A stretch of DNA of 64,000 nucleotides from Bacteroidales bacterium (GTDB lineage Bacteria; Bacteroidota; Bacteroidia; Bacteroidales; JAADGE01): the NCBI GenBank assembly GCA_021108035.1, contig JAIORQ010000056.1, positions 1 through 64,000 of the forward strand, read 5' to 3'. Under the pieces are notes generated by a model, which was not told the DNA's origin, ran no database searches, and was given only the letters and a program-made list of their open reading frames with translations. Position numbers and translations under genes: made by a program. Positions 57,287-64,000 of the stretch are shown one piece after another (the first letter of the stretch is position 1; each line of letters starts with the position of its first letter).

Positions 57287-59410
57287 TTAAATATCTTCTG
57301 TATTATCACGACCTATACTTATAAATACACCGAGAAAGTAAAATCTCTTTGACGCATCGGTTACGGCAACTCTTTGACTTCCGTCAGGTGTGTAATGATA
57401 ACCGTAAATATTATCGGATCCGAGTACATTACTTACAGAGACACTTACCACAATGAATTTTTTTCCGATTGCTCTGATCCAACTCATATTCAGACTGATA
57501 TTATGGCAAGCACCTGTGATATCCGACATAAAGTTAGCATTATTCGGGTTATAATAGGGTCTTCCCGATGAAAAAACATAAGTTGCACCAATATTTGACG
57601 AAAGGAATTTGACAAAATGCTTGTAAACAATACTCAAATGATGTTTTGATGCATAATCGGGCATTGCTTCAACAGGGTAATATAAGTATTTTCTTTTGGT
57701 ATCAAGGTAAGAATAAGAAATCCAATAATCTGCATTCGGTATTGTTTTTTTATCACGCCAGAATACGTCTAAACCTTTTGCATCACCAAATCCGTCTGTA
57801 CTGAATTCCCGGCCGTATAAAAGTAAGTTATCATATTTCTTATAATAGGATTCAATCCTGAAAGATCGCTCATCACCAATCAATTGATAATTAAAAATAT
57901 AATGTGTGGCTTGTTCATAGTTGTTAAGATCGGTATTATACAGATATTCTCTTTCGGGTGCCTGATAAAACCGGCCGTATGCAAGCGAAAACTGTCCGTA
58001 ATTGCCGGTTTTATATGCAAGTGATGCTCGCGGAGCCATATTATATTTATTTACGAGTTTAGAATATTCTCCTCTGAGGCCCAAGCGGATAACCAGTTTT
58101 TTTGTCAGATAGAAATCACCTTCGGCAAATGTTGCATAATAATTTTCAGTCTGTGTTACAGAATCTTCAAAATTCATGTATTGCATTTCACCGCCGAGTT
58201 TTACACTTGAAAGATCACCGAGCAGGTATTTAAGTTTTGCTTTTGCAATACCTGCTTTATCAATAATTATTAAATTATTGTCGCCGTTTTCAATATCATC
58301 GTTGTTATAAGAGTAAGAAAGACCTGAACTGAATATCAATTTTTCTGCTAATTGTTCTTTATAAGATAAATTTGAGTATAAGTTACTGCCCAGAATTTTA
58401 AAATGAACCTGTTCGGGATAATTCAACATATCATCCCTGTAGAACCCGACATCTCCCTTGTCGTATTGAATATAGGCTTTTAACATTCCTGTTTTTGATG
58501 TTTTTTGTCTGAAAATAACAGAAGCATCATAACCGGTTGCTGAATTTGTCCAGTCAATATTTTGTTTAACAAGATATGTATATGGATTTAGATTGGTGTA
58601 ATTTGCGAAAACACCCAGCGATGTTTTATCCCACAAATGATTATGTCCCGCACCGGCACCGAGCGTCATAAGACTGATACTTGTATATGATTCAGACGGA
58701 AGGCCTTCTGTATTAAGGATCAAAGCTGATGAAAGTCCTTGCCCGTATTCTGCCGAATAACCGCCTGTACTGAAATAAGTTCCTTGAAAAAGGAATGGTG
58801 AAAATCTTCCTCTTTGTGAGATATCCGGGACACTGCTGAAGAACGGATGTGCAACACGCATACCGTCAATGAATGTTTGAGCTTCCCTGCTCTCTCCTCC
58901 TCTTACGTATAAACCCGTCTGACCTCCCACCATTGATGCACCGGGTAATGTTGTCAATGCAGAAACGATATCTGCTCCTGAACCGGCTGTTGTTACTATA
59001 TCCAACGAATTCAGTATCACGGATTTCTTTTCATCACCTGCTTCAAACATTCCTGCCGATATCGTAACCGCATCAATACGGGTTATTGACACTTCTAATT
59101 TTATATTAATTTCAATATCGTCTCCCTTAAGCTCTATTGCTTGCTCATAAGTTTCATAAGAAATATAATTAACAACAAGGATTGCCTGCCCGGTTTTCTT
59201 AGTCGTAAAACTAAAAGAACCGTCTGCTGAACATGAAGTACCGTCATAGGTATTTTTCAGATAAACATTTGCTCCCGGTATTGACCTTCCCTGCTCACCG
59301 GTAATTTTACCTCTTATTGTTGTTTGTGCATATGAAAATTTAAGTGAAAAACATAAACAAATTAAAACTACCGGTAATAACTTAATCTCTGATCTTACGC
59401 TCATAATCAA
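57287..59410 (-). CDS. TonB-dependent outer-membrane receptor
   Basis: A 707-residue receptor (start Met1 or Met3) with signal peptide (to about residue 29), a carboxypeptidase-regulatory-like domain (TIRGKITGEQGRSIPGANVYLKN ... SFSF), a plug domain (GSGADIVSALTTLPGASMVGGQTGLYVRGGESREAQTFIDGM), and about 500 residues of beta-barrel strands (FSLAYGRFYQAPEREYLYNTDL ... YFLGVFISIGRD). The C-terminus ends in an acidic tail after the last strand. No SusD partner lies next to it. The substrate is unknown; such receptors take up iron complexes, vitamins or oligosaccharides. Confidence 0.9.
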   Translation of the reverse strand: MIMSVRSEIKLLPVVLICLCFSLKFSYAQTTIRGKITGEQGRSIPGANVYLKNTYDGTSCSADGSFSFTTKKTGQAILVVNYISYETYEQAIELKGDDIEINIKLEVSITRIDAVTISAGMFEAGDEKKSVILNSLDIVTTAGSGADIVSALTTLPGASMVGGQTGLYVRGGESREAQTFIDGMRVAHPFFSSVPDISQRGRFSPFLFQGTYFSTGGYSAEYGQGLSSALILNTEGLPSESYTSISLMTLGAGAGHNHLWDKTSLGVFANYTNLNPYTYLVKQNIDWTNSATGYDASVIFRQKTSKTGMLKAYIQYDKGDVGFYRDDMLNYPEQVHFKILGSNLYSNLSYKEQLAEKLIFSSGLSYSYNNDDIENGDNNLIIIDKAGIAKAKLKYLLGDLSSVKLGGEMQYMNFEDSVTQTENYYATFAEGDFYLTKKLVIRLGLRGEYSKLVNKYNMAPRASLAYKTGNYGQFSLAYGRFYQAPEREYLYNTDLNNYEQATHYIFNYQLIGDERSFRIESYYKKYDNLLLYGREFSTDGFGDAKGLDVFWRDKKTIPNADYWISYSYLDTKRKYLYYPVEAMPDYASKHHLSIVYKHFVKFLSSNIGATYVFSSGRPYYNPNNANFMSDITGACHNISLNMSWIRAIGKKFIVVSVSVSNVLGSDNIYGYHYTPDGSQRVAVTDASKRFYFLGVFISIGRDNTEDI

Positions 59411-59526
59411 TTGATTTTGTAATTTAATGCAATAATATGAACTTTTTATAAATATGATTTGTTATATCTTGCTAAGCATTTTACAAATCTTGCTAATTTA
59501 AAAACCTAATTCAATAAATAAATATA

Positions 59527-59534
59527 TACTTTTG
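59527..59534 (+). promoter_or_regulatory. Putative -7 promoter box for the nucleoid-associated protein gene
   Basis: TACTTTTG fits TAnnTTTG and lies 20 bp before the ATG at 59555. No TTTG at -33 was found. Confidence 0.4.
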
Positions 59535-59554
59535 AGCTTCAAAAATATTATAAA

Positions 59555-60601
59555 ATGACAACATTTAATTTCAACGAAACAGAACTTGAACAATTAATTA
59601 CTCACCGTATAGGAAATAAACATCGGGAAGAAAATTTATTGCTTTCAAATGAATTAACATCGGCGGATGAGGAAACAACCGAATATCTTTTACAATACTT
59701 TCTGCAAGATTTTAAACTGCCTGAATTCTATGGTTTTTCACATTCGGTTAATCTCGAAATGAACGAGGTTTATACACTTGCAAAAACAATGTTTGAAGAT
59801 AAAAATTCATTTATTTCATCTTCTCGAAGCATTGCAAAATTACTTTACGAAGCATCGGAACATCCTAATATTAAAGAGGGCGAATTAAATATTGCTTACC
59901 TTAATTCATTAGTTTTGGGAGATGAGATTGTTGATGCCGTCGGTATTTTTAAATCAGAAAACATCTCTCCTTTTTTAAAGATGAATGAAAAAAAAGAAAA
60001 TTATTCCATACTGCACGATTTCGGTTTTGAGATAAAAAAAATTGATAAGGCTTGTATCATCTTCAATACAAACAGCGAAAACGGCTATGTTGTATTAATT
60101 ATTGATAATTTGAACAGATCAAACGATGCTCGATATTGGAAAGACGATTTTTTAAAATTGGCACCCTTAAATGATGCATATTACAACACCAAAGAATTCT
60201 TAACAATAGCTAAAGACTTTGTTACAAAACAGTTGCCCGAAGAATTTGATATTGACAAAACGGAAAGGATACAACTTTTAAACCGTTCAATAGAATACTT
60301 TAAAACAAATGACACTTTTGATAAAGAAGATTTTGAGGAAAATGTATTTCAAGACGAAGAAGTAATAGACTCTTTCAGAAAATATGACGAAAATATCAGA
60401 ACGGAGAGTAATATTGAATTAATGAGCAATTTTGATATTTCAAACCATGCCGTAAAAAAACAATCGCGAATATTTAAAAGTGTATTAAAACTTGACAAAA
60501 ATTTCCATGTATATATTCACGGCGATAAAAACCTTATTGAGAAAGGAGTTGAAAGTGACGGAAGAAAATTCTATAAAATTTATTATAATAATGAAGAATA
60601 G
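59555..60601 (+). CDS. 37-kDa nucleoid-associated protein (NdpA/YejK family)
   Basis: A 348-residue cytoplasmic protein of the NA37/NdpA family: NEVYTLAKTMFEDKNSFISSSRSIAKLLYEASEHPNIKEGELNIAYL, DAVGIFKSENISPFLKMNEK, ACIIFNTNSENGYVVLIIDNLNRSNDARYWKDDFL and the C-terminal HVYIHGDKNLIEKGVESDGRKFYKIYYN. Members are abundant DNA-associated proteins of uncertain precise role; some diverged members are found near defence genes. It is transcribed alone, divergent from the TonB receptor gene. Length is normal for the family. Confidence 0.82.
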   Translation: MTTFNFNETELEQLITHRIGNKHREENLLLSNELTSADEETTEYLLQYFLQDFKLPEFYGFSHSVNLEMNEVYTLAKTMFEDKNSFISSSRSIAKLLYEASEHPNIKEGELNIAYLNSLVLGDEIVDAVGIFKSENISPFLKMNEKKENYSILHDFGFEIKKIDKACIIFNTNSENGYVVLIIDNLNRSNDARYWKDDFLKLAPLNDAYYNTKEFLTIAKDFVTKQLPEEFDIDKTERIQLLNRSIEYFKTNDTFDKEDFEENVFQDEEVIDSFRKYDENIRTESNIELMSNFDISNHAVKKQSRIFKSVLKLDKNFHVYIHGDKNLIEKGVESDGRKFYKIYYNNEE

Positions 60602-60662
60602 GAAAACGATGAAACAGTGAAGCAATGAAACAATGCAACATTTATTCAGTATAATTTAATGT

Positions 60663-61853
60663 TTATTTTTTATCTTTTTTCTTATTTACAGATTCACCTA
60701 TTTTTTTTCGCATCTCTGTATCAGCTTCTGTATTTTGGATATTGTTATATTCTTCAACACTTAAATTGCCGTCGATAAATGCAGCAGCCATTGCTTTTTG
60801 TACTTTTTCTTCCGCTTTAATATAATCTGCTTTAGCTTTTTCGGCATTAGCTTTTGCTCTTTTGCTGAGAAGTTCTGCTTGTATATCTTTACCTACTTTT
60901 ACTTCCGAAACATCAACAGAAAGAATCTCAAAAGCAGTTCCTTTACCAAGTTCTTTTTGTTCGACTTTTTTTGCAAGAAGAAAGGGGCTTTTCAAAATTT
61001 CCCGGTGATTTTCAGCTTTTCCGATTTCTGAAGATAAATTCTCGTCAACTCTTGCCAAAACGGTTTGTTCGGTAGCACCTCCAATCATATTCTTCAGGTT
61101 TGCTCTAAGGGTAAGTTTTAATTTCATCTGTAATTGGATACCGTCTCCGGCTATTCCGCTTATTGTTTTTGTTTCAACAACTTTAGGATTAATGCACCAA
61201 CTTACAGCTTCTGTTACATCAATATCAGCAAGATCAATTGCTAAAATTTCTCTGAATGTAATGTCCCGGTAATTTGCTTCTCTCGCAGCAATAAATGCTT
61301 CAACAGATTTTGTAACATCTCCGTTTGATAAATAATGTTCCTTAAGCTGACTTAATGTGATTTCCTTAAATCCGGCATTATAAACAGTAACTAATGCTTC
61401 AATTACTTTTATTACATCTACATTTGATAAATAGTAAGAAGATAATTCATTAAAATTAACATCCAAACCGGCATTTTGAGCTGTAATCATTGCATGAATA
61501 ACTCTTGAAACATCAACTTTTGCAAGATATTGTTTTGTTAAATCATTGTAACTTACATCCAAACCGGCATTTAAAGCTCTTATTGCAGTATCAGTAACTG
61601 ATGTAATATCTACACCGGCGAGATATTTCTTCATTAAATCGTGTGAATCAATTTTCAAATCTGAATTATGAGCTTTAACTAAATTAGATATAATCAATTT
61701 ATGCGGAATTTTTTGCAATCGCATTTTTAACATATTCATAATTCCGGGATCAATTCCCGACAGCTTTGCCTCATACCAAAGTCCAATCGGTGCATAATAC
61801 CAAAAAAACAATACGATTAACGACAGTATTATAATAATAAGAATAATTCCCAT
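60663..61853 (-). CDS. floA: FloA-type flotillin-like protein
   Basis: A 396-residue membrane-anchored flotillin of the FloA/UPF0365 family. A single N-terminal membrane segment (IILIIIILSLIVLFFWYY) is followed by about five tandem 38-residue units such as NAGLDVSYNDLTKQYLAKVDVSRVI (canonical FloA has fewer), then the core (INPKVVETKTISGIAGDGIQLQMKLKLTLRANL ... GGATEQTVLARVDENLSSEIGKAENH), and a charged coiled tail (AKANAEKAKADYIKAEEKVQKAM). It organises membrane microdomains. A diverged paralogue lies 38 bp upstream. Confidence 0.85.
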   Translation of the reverse strand: MGIILIIIILSLIVLFFWYYAPIGLWYEAKLSGIDPGIMNMLKMRLQKIPHKLIISNLVKAHNSDLKIDSHDLMKKYLAGVDITSVTDTAIRALNAGLDVSYNDLTKQYLAKVDVSRVIHAMITAQNAGLDVNFNELSSYYLSNVDVIKVIEALVTVYNAGFKEITLSQLKEHYLSNGDVTKSVEAFIAAREANYRDITFREILAIDLADIDVTEAVSWCINPKVVETKTISGIAGDGIQLQMKLKLTLRANLKNMIGGATEQTVLARVDENLSSEIGKAENHREILKSPFLLAKKVEQKELGKGTAFEILSVDVSEVKVGKDIQAELLSKRAKANAEKAKADYIKAEEKVQKAMAAAFIDGNLSVEEYNNIQNTEADTEMRKKIGESVNKKKDKK

Positions 61854-61891
61854 AATAACTTTAAACTTTAAACTTTGAACTTAAAAACTCA

Positions 61892-63361
61892 TCAGTGATA
61901 GGGCAAATCATTTTCGTCTTCAGTATTAAATATGTATTTTTCTTTTTGATAATCTTTAAAACTAATTTTACCTTTTTTCAATGCTTTTGCCATATCTTCA
62001 TTAAGTTTCTTTTTAGATTTCAATAAATTCAATTTTGCTTCAGTTTCTTTTTCTTTTGCTTGAATATCTTTTATTTCAGCTAACTTATCAGCTTTTATTT
62101 CAATATCAGTTATTTTTATTTTTAATATCTCAAATGTTTTATGATACGATTCGGTTTTTTCTGTTTTAAGATCATTCAGCACATTTTCGGATATTGATTT
62201 CAAGTTCTTTAATACTTCAGTATGTGATTTAAACTTCAATAATTCATCGGAAAACTTCTCATTAATTTTATAAAAAAGATTTTTCTCATAAGAGATAAAA
62301 GAATTGATATTTATCTTCTTTTTTACTGATACTGAAATATTTGGTGATATTTGCAAACCGTCCTTCAGTACAATATATACCGGCGGATTTACTTTCAGAT
62401 CAAAAGGGATAACTGCTTGATCGATTGTTTTATCAAAATTAATATCTCTGTTCAGATCAAGTTCAAGAAGATCATTTACCGAAATTTGTGTGTTATTTGC
62501 TTTTGCAAATTCAAAAGCATTAATAACTCTGAATACATCACCGCCTTTAAAGTAATGATTTGTTATTTCAGTTTTATCAAGATCAGGTATGTTATTTCTT
62601 TGTGCTGTATCAACAGATTTAATATATTCATAAAAATTTATGCCGGATTTATATACTTCGGATAACTCATCATCTGAAATATCAATATCTTTTTGCTTAA
62701 TTAAGATCAAACTGTTTAATAATAAATTCCTTTCTTTCCATGATATTTTGCTGTCATTTAACAGTTTATGCTCTTTGCTGACACCTGTTTTTTCTGCTTT
62801 AATATAATTTTTAATGAAAAGTTCTATTTCCTGAAGATTGTTTTGGTCAAGTTGATTTTGAGAGATGTCAAGTTGAATTTCTTTTGCTTGTCCGGCAATT
62901 TCAAAATATTTTTCAATATCCGTGTCCGAATTTACAAGTTCTAATATTTTTTCTTGGCTTAAGTTTAAATTTTCATTATTTATCTTTTTCAAAACAGAAA
63001 AGAATCTTTCGGAATTATTTTCAGACAAATTAAAGTTTTCAATATCTTCTGTGGTGATTTTTAAATTTGATTTTCCGCCGTTTATAATAAGTTTAACGGT
63101 GGTTTCAAAATTCTCGGGATTGCTGCCCCAATATTTCTTTAATTCATCAAATTCAATATCAATTTTATTGTCAACAATTTTTTCATATTGTTCAAACAAA
63201 TATTTTATTGGTATTTTCTGAAGTTTTAATATAAGAAATCTTAAAGAAAATTTACTGAAACCTGCTTTTTTTGCAAGAGAATGAAGTTCATACGGAACAT
63301 ATGCCGTAATCATAAGTGCTGATATTAAAATTATAAACAGAATAATTATGATAAAATCCAT
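61892..63361 (-). CDS. Diverged FloA-like paralogue
   Basis: A 489-residue protein with the same architecture as the downstream FloA: an N-terminal membrane segment (IIIILFIILISALMITAYV), a KKAGFSKFSLRFLILKLQKIP segment matching the FloA start, at least seven of the 38-residue units (SDDELSEVYKSGINFYEYIKSVDTAQRNNIP is one), and a core with VYIVLKDGLQISPNISVSVKK and a coiled tail (KEKETEAKLNLLKSKKKLNEDM). It is less conserved in the core and longer. It probably forms hetero-oligomers with FloA (inference from adjacency). Confidence 0.75.
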   Translation of the reverse strand: MDFIIIILFIILISALMITAYVPYELHSLAKKAGFSKFSLRFLILKLQKIPIKYLFEQYEKIVDNKIDIEFDELKKYWGSNPENFETTVKLIINGGKSNLKITTEDIENFNLSENNSERFFSVLKKINNENLNLSQEKILELVNSDTDIEKYFEIAGQAKEIQLDISQNQLDQNNLQEIELFIKNYIKAEKTGVSKEHKLLNDSKISWKERNLLLNSLILIKQKDIDISDDELSEVYKSGINFYEYIKSVDTAQRNNIPDLDKTEITNHYFKGGDVFRVINAFEFAKANNTQISVNDLLELDLNRDINFDKTIDQAVIPFDLKVNPPVYIVLKDGLQISPNISVSVKKKININSFISYEKNLFYKINEKFSDELLKFKSHTEVLKNLKSISENVLNDLKTEKTESYHKTFEILKIKITDIEIKADKLAEIKDIQAKEKETEAKLNLLKSKKKLNEDMAKALKKGKISFKDYQKEKYIFNTEDENDLPYH

Positions 63362-63394
63362 TGTTTTATTGATAAAGTTTCAAATTTCAAGTAA

Positions 63395-63676
63395 TCATTC
63401 AATAGTTGCTTTCAAGTCTTTTCCTTTCAATTCGGTCATCATTGGTTTTAAAAATTCATATGCTCCTTTTTTAACATCTGCTTTTCCTTTATAATGAACT
63501 AAATAAGTGCATTGAACAGCTTGTTCAACCTCATGATTACAAACTGAAATAAGAGCATCAATAACATAATCAAATGTATGATACTCATCGTTATGCAGTA
63601 TTAAAAACTTTCCTGATGAATCTTTTACATCAGTAGTTTCTTTTTCGTTTCTTTGCGTTTTTTGTTGATCTTTCAT
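63395..63676 (-). CDS. clpS: ClpS adaptor protein
   Basis: A 93-residue ClpS: an unstructured N-terminus (KDQQKTQRNEKETTDVKDSS) and a core with LILHNDEYHTFDYVIDALISVCNHEVEQAVQCTYLVHYKGKADVKKGAYEFLKPM. The HNDEYHTFDYV segment is the hallmark N-end-rule binding site and the HEVEQAVQCTYLVH helix follows. It delivers N-degron substrates to ClpA(P). It lies 33 bp upstream of the FloA-like paralogue and is likely co-transcribed with it. Confidence 0.92.
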   Translation of the reverse strand: MKDQQKTQRNEKETTDVKDSSGKFLILHNDEYHTFDYVIDALISVCNHEVEQAVQCTYLVHYKGKADVKKGAYEFLKPMMTELKGKDLKATIE

Positions 63677-63782
63677 GTAAATACTATTATGCTAATAATA
63701 AAATAAAAATATTATAATAATTTTGGTATCAAACTATTCCCTACATTTGCCGGCTTTTTTGGCAAAGCAAAAAATTATTGTA

Positions 63783-64000
63783 TTACTCTTTCTCTTTTAA
63801 TAATTCAACAGCTTGTTTCGCACTGATTTTTTCACCGCTTTTAAATGCAATTACAAATCCGTCTTGCCCCATGCTTTTAATATCATTTTTAACAACTGAA
63901 GCTTCATTATATGTTTTATATTCTCCAATATAGTAAATGTATAATCCGTTTCCTTTTTCTTTTGAGATTATTTTATATTTTTCGGGAACGGGTTTAAATT
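63783..64000 (-). CDS. C-terminal part of a SPOR-domain protein (cut by window end)
   Basis: The last 72 residues of a minus-strand gene run from the window edge to the stop at 63783-63785. The sequence YIYYIGEYKTYNEASVVKND, SMGQDGFVIAFKSGEKISAK, QAVELLKEKE has the pattern of SPOR domains that bind denuded septal peptidoglycan. The upstream part lies beyond the window. Confidence 0.75.
   Translation of the reverse strand, partial: FKPVPEKYKIISKEKGNGLYIYYIGEYKTYNEASVVKNDIKSMGQDGFVIAFKSGEKISAKQAVELLKEKE

Noticed and set aside
63746-63766. Terminator downstream of the SPOR gene
   Set aside because: TTTGCC/GGCAAA is only a 6-bp stem and the T-run is not placed well; too weak to list.

Overview
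The window looks like chromosomal DNA of a Bacteroidota bacterium, probably an uncultured or environmental Bacteroidales-like lineage. The DNA is AT-rich (about one third G+C by eye, not computed). Many secreted proteins end in a type IX secretion (T9SS) type A sorting domain (YPNPTTG-type start, KGIYFVKI-type strand, short basic end). Several upstream regions carry the Bacteroidetes promoter pattern TTTG-N20-TAnnTTTG. FloA-type flotillins, a carboxypeptidase-regulatory-domain TonB receptor and TPR histidine kinases fit the same phylum. No rRNA, tRNA or CRISPR array was seen.

Layout. 0-1 kb: EamA-type transporter. 1-21.2 kb: eight consecutive minus-strand genes for large secreted repeat or adhesin-like proteins with C-terminal sorting domains (delta-60-like, FG-GAP, SUMF1-like, choice-of-anchor J, DUF5018-like, Fn3-like and BNR-like modules). 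Two of them are paralogues that share a terminator-like hairpin about 25 nt before the start codon. 21.7-23.9 kb: outer-membrane barrel protein and LVIVD-repeat lipoprotein. 23.9-25.5 kb: a 0.54-kb nested palindromic element, wrecks of two toxin-antitoxin (TA) modules, and a small HExxH protein. 25.5-33.3 kb: amidase; then a tight three-gene operon (m5C DNA methyltransferase, protein with two GHKL ATPase domains, receiver-HEPN protein), which is the best candidate here for an undescribed defence or signalling system; then a CapA-type lipoprotein. 33.9-40.5 kb: TPR histidine kinase, LuxR-type response regulator, and a 13-repeat T9SS surface protein.

40.7-50.7 kb: a catabolic region (CoA-transferase III, cupin, three-subunit molybdenum hydroxylase, cyclase-type hydrolase) that has been invaded several times. 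It holds two ParE/RelE-type TA modules with near-identical promoters, a DUF559-type nuclease, and a BRO-family gene lying between the Mo and Fe-S subunit genes. The BRO gene is itself split by a 284-bp element made of a GIY-YIG nuclease ORF between 12-bp inverted repeats. An IS1182-family element sits just upstream of the cyclase gene. 53-56.3 kb: three REP-associated tyrosine transposase (RAYT) copies, one truncated and chimeric, with palindromes inside their coding sequences, mixed with broken pieces of a PH/GRAM-like gene, a secreted protein gene and an orphan PIN toxin. 56.5-64 kb: ordinary genes: TPR protein, TonB-dependent receptor, 37-kDa nucleoid-associated protein, two FloA-like flotillins, ClpS, and the end of a SPOR-domain gene.

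All functions are read from sequence motifs without database searches. Protein families are named where the motifs are clear; substrates and phenotypes are not established.
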